DNA of 64,000 bases from Hydrogenophaga sp. (GTDB lineage Bacteria > Pseudomonadota > Gammaproteobacteria > Burkholderiales > Burkholderiaceae_C), in contig JACVCO010000004.1 of the NCBI GenBank assembly GCA_016741995.1, positions 124,001-188,000 of the forward strand, in the 5' to 3' direction. The position numbers and the translations under genes were made by a program. Below are positions 61,445-64,000 of this stretch, in pieces (the stretch's first letter is position 1; every line of letters begins with the position of its first letter). The notes under the pieces are model-generated. The model was given only the letters and a program-made list of their open reading frames with translations, made no database searches and had not been told where the DNA came from.

Positions 61445-62149
61445 ATGCTTGAAATCAAGGACGTTCACCAGTACTACGGCGGCAGCCACATCCTGCGCGG
61501 CGTGAGCCTGCAGGCCAAAGTGGGTGAAGTCACCGTGGTGCTGGGCCGCAACGGCGTGGGCAAGACCACGCTGCTCAAGTCGCTCATGGGCCTGGTGCCC
61601 ATCAAGAGCGGCGACATCGTCTTCAACGGCCAGGCCGTGCAGGGCGCGGCGCCTTACGTGCGTGCGCACCTGGGCATGGGTTACGTGCCGCAGGGCCGCG
61701 AGATCTTCGCGCGTCTGACGGTGCAGGAGAACCTGCAGATGGGCCTGGCCACACGGCCCGCGGGCACGCCCGTGCCGCCGCAGTTGTTCGAGCTGTTCCC
61801 GGTGCTCAAGCAGATGCTGGGCCGCCGCGGGGGCGATCTCTCGGGCGGGCAGCAGCAGCAACTCGCCATCGCGCGTGCGCTGGCCAGCAAGCCCCGCGTG
61901 CTCATCCTCGACGAGCCCACCGAAGGCATCCAGCCCAACATCATCAAGGACATCGGGCGCGTGCTGCGCCAACTGGCCGACCAGGGCCTCGACGGCGAGC
62001 CCATGGCGATCCTGCTGGTGGAGCAGTACTACGACTTCGCCGAGGCGCTGGCCGACCGCTACCTCGTGATGGAGCGCGGCGAGGTGATCGCCAGCGGCCC
62101 GGGCAGCGAGATGCAGGAAAAAGGCATTCGCCAGCTGGTGGCGATCTGA
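61445..62149 (+). CDS. urtE: Urea ABC transporter ATPase UrtE
   Basis: 234 residues from ATG 61445. Walker A GRNGVGKTTLLK, signature LSGGQQQQLAIARALA, Walker B VLILDEPTEGIQP. LivF-like partner of UrtD. Last gene of the urt operon in the window. Confidence 0.95.
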   Translation: MLEIKDVHQYYGGSHILRGVSLQAKVGEVTVVLGRNGVGKTTLLKSLMGLVPIKSGDIVFNGQAVQGAAPYVRAHLGMGYVPQGREIFARLTVQENLQMGLATRPAGTPVPPQLFELFPVLKQMLGRRGGDLSGGQQQQLAIARALASKPRVLILDEPTEGIQPNIIKDIGRVLRQLADQGLDGEPMAILLVEQYYDFAEALADRYLVMERGEVIASGPGSEMQEKGIRQLVAI

Positions 62150-62168
62150 GCCGGCCCCGGCCCGATCT

Positions 62169-64000
62169 TCAAACCGGCATCGGCAGGCGCACCCAGAAGG
62201 TGGCGCCTTCACCGGCCGCGGAGACGGCCCACACCTGGCCCCCGTGGCGTTCGACGATGCGCGATGTGATGGCCAGGCCGATGCCCAGGCCCGGGATGCT
62301 GGCGTCGGTGTGCAGGCGCTGGAACAGGCCGAACAGCTTGGCCGATCGGGCCATGTCGAAACCCACGCCGTTGTCGCGCACGAAGTAGGCGCCCTGGGCT
62401 TCGTCGAAGCCCACGTGCACGCTGGGTGGCGTGCGCTCGCGCGCGTACTTCCAGGCGTTGTCCATCAGGTTGCGCAGGGCCTGCTTGATGAGTTTCTCGT
62501 CGCCCCGCGCCACGGGCATGGTGTCGATGGTGAGGGCCACGCCGGCGGCGCGCATGCCGAGCTGCTCGTCGATGTCGCGCGCGAGCGCCGCGACATCGAC
62601 CTCGCCGTCGACCAGATCGGCCCGCACCACGGCCAGCACGTCGAGCATTTCGGTGAGCATCTGCCCCATGCGCCGCGAGGCGTTGACGATGCGCGCCAGC
62701 GTCTGCACGCCCGCCGGGCTGAGGTTGGCCTGCTCGTCGTCGATCAGCACGCTCGCGAAGCCGTTGACCGAGCGCAGCGGGGCCCGCAGGTCGTGGGCGA
62801 TGGAGTAGGCGATGGCCTCCATGTCGCGCAGGGTGCGCTCCAGGCTGCCCGTGCGCTCCTTCACCATGCGCTCGAGGCTGCTGTTGAGGGTGGCCAGGCG
62901 TTGCCGCTCCAGGGCCAGCTCCTGCTGCGATCGCACGTAGGAACTGACGTCGGTGATGGTGCGCACCGCGCCGCCTTCGGGCAGCTCGCGTGTGCCGACC
63001 TCCAGGTAGTGCCCGGCCTGGGTCTGGCGCAGGTAGATCGACGGGGCCGAGCCGGTACCGGCCGAGCTCACGTAGTCGCGCGCCAGCAGGTCCACGAACT
63101 CGAAGTTCGTGCCGAAATCGCCGCGTTGCGCCAGGTAGGCCGAGACCTCGGCGTGCGTGGGGTACGACGCCATGAGCGACTCGGGCACGTTGAGCAGTTC
63201 CAGCATGCGCCGGTTGTAGAAGGACACGCGGCCATCGGCCTCGATCTTGGCCAGGCCCTGGCCCATGCTGTCGAGCGTGATCTGCAGCGCGCGGCGTTGG
63301 GTGTCGAGCTGTTCGCTCGTCTGCGCGAGCTGGTACAGGGTGGCCGCCTGCGCGCTTGCCGCCTGGCGGGCGAGCAGCATCTGCGAGGCGGCGTTGGTCA
63401 TCGGCTCCAGGAAGGCGAGCTGCTCCACCACCTCGTCGGGGCGCTCGTGCTGCAGGCCGAGGATGCCGGCCAGCGCCTGTTGCGCCCGCAGCGGGATCAG
63501 CACCAGCGGGGCGTCGCCGCGCAGGTACCCGTGCACGCCGCGGTGGCCCGCGTGCTCGGCCGAGAGGATGACGCAGTGGCCCCGCTGCAACTGGTCGCGG
63601 ATCGCGGGGTCGTCGATGCGCAGGCGCCCGCCCGCCGGGTCGGTGCCGAGCAGCGCGCCGTCGATGGCGCTGCTCGCCGCGCCGGGCCCGCTCTCGCCGA
63701 GGTCGGCGAGGAACGCGGCCTGCGGCCCGATGACCTGGCCGATCTCGGCGAGCAGGCGCGCGAACACGCCGCTCTTGTGCCCGGCGCTGATGTACAGGCT
63801 CTGGATGGAGCGCACTGCGTCGAGCAGGCGTTGCTGCCGCTCCAGGCGCTGGCGGGCCCGGCGGTCCTCGGTCACGTCGGCGATGTAGCCGTGCCACAGC
63901 ACGGCGCCGTCGGGTTGCGGGCTGGGCGCGGCTTCGAAGCGGAACCAGCGCTCGGCACCGGAGGGCAACCGCACGCGATAGCGGTTGCGCCAGGGGATCA
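62169..64000 (-). CDS. Multi-sensor (PAS/GAF) histidine kinase, cut by the right edge
   Basis: 611 residues are visible and the frame continues beyond 64000. Order (from the cut end): a PAS/PAC end (WRNRYRVRLPSGAERWFRFEA), a GAF-like domain, a second PAS (VSFYNRRMLELLNVP), then the H-box SIAHDLRAPLRSVNGF and ATP domain (PGLGIGLAITSRIVERHGG). The H-box form (HDLRAPLR) places it among phytochrome-type kinases. No membrane segment is visible in this portion. Convergent with urtE. Confidence 0.85.
   Translation of the reverse strand, partial: IPWRNRYRVRLPSGAERWFRFEAAPSPQPDGAVLWHGYIADVTEDRRARQRLERQQRLLDAVRSIQSLYISAGHKSGVFARLLAEIGQVIGPQAAFLADLGESGPGAASSAIDGALLGTDPAGGRLRIDDPAIRDQLQRGHCVILSAEHAGHRGVHGYLRGDAPLVLIPLRAQQALAGILGLQHERPDEVVEQLAFLEPMTNAASQMLLARQAASAQAATLYQLAQTSEQLDTQRRALQITLDSMGQGLAKIEADGRVSFYNRRMLELLNVPESLMASYPTHAEVSAYLAQRGDFGTNFEFVDLLARDYVSSAGTGSAPSIYLRQTQAGHYLEVGTRELPEGGAVRTITDVSSYVRSQQELALERQRLATLNSSLERMVKERTGSLERTLRDMEAIAYSIAHDLRAPLRSVNGFASVLIDDEQANLSPAGVQTLARIVNASRRMGQMLTEMLDVLAVVRADLVDGEVDVAALARDIDEQLGMRAAGVALTIDTMPVARGDEKLIKQALRNLMDNAWKYARERTPPSVHVGFDEAQGAYFVRDNGVGFDMARSAKLFGLFQRLHTDASIPGLGIGLAITSRIVERHGGQVWAVSAAGEGATFWVRLPMPV

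Overview
The window is a GC-rich (mid-60s %) betaproteobacterial chromosome segment. The gene order rpoZ-gmk-yicC, the urt/ure cluster and the phage gene content fit Burkholderiales, most likely a Comamonadaceae such as a Hydrogenophaga-like organism; the genus is an inference. Positions 1 to about 34,826 are the right-hand part of a prophage. The rest is host chromosome. The left prophage end, its integrase and most of a reverse transcriptase lie outside the window.

PROPHAGE, LEFT ARM (minus strand, 7801 down to 1). A long chain of genes joined by ATGA-type overlaps is read leftward from a strong promoter (7837-7865). It ends in a diversity-generating retroelement (DGR). The DGR has a 105-bp template repeat (TR, 52-156), an Avd-like gene (328-690), the start of a reverse transcriptase running off the left edge, and three C-type-lectin/DUF1566-like target genes: 719-1225, 1260-1856 and 7283-7801. 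Each target ends in a variable repeat (VR). TR and VRs differ almost only at TR adenines (41 of 44 differences). A ParB-like protein and several small unknown genes lie between the targets.

PROPHAGE, SWITCH AND RIGHT ARM. A short repressor plus a co-oriented lipoprotein gene face a Cro-like gene. A 12-bp dyad, ACAAnACGTTGT, recurs at the switch and at the leftward promoter, so the DGR operon is probably repressed in lysogens. Rightward follow a CII-like regulator, a Toprim primase, a D5-like helicase, an inverted-repeat region that may be the origin, terminase, a Mor-like regulator, gpW, portal, a fused protease-capsid protein, tail genes (including a canonical -1 frameshift site), GTA-like baseplate genes, a lysis cassette, and an SRAP/SOS-box pair. 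The prophage ends in a displaced tRNA-Arg 3' fragment.

HOST. greB and the convergent spoT-rpoZ-gmk-yicC genes come first. They are followed by a serine/threonine kinase and PP2C phosphatase pair with rph-rdgB-hemW, a metal-type two-component system, a DUF4148 protein and tRNA-Ser(UGA). Next is a urea island. The urease operon ureA-J-B-C-E-F-G reads left. Divergent from it are an NCS1 permease fused to a histidine kinase and receiver, a LuxR-type response regulator, and the urtABCDE urea transporter. ureD is not in the window. A PAS/GAF histidine kinase runs off the right edge.
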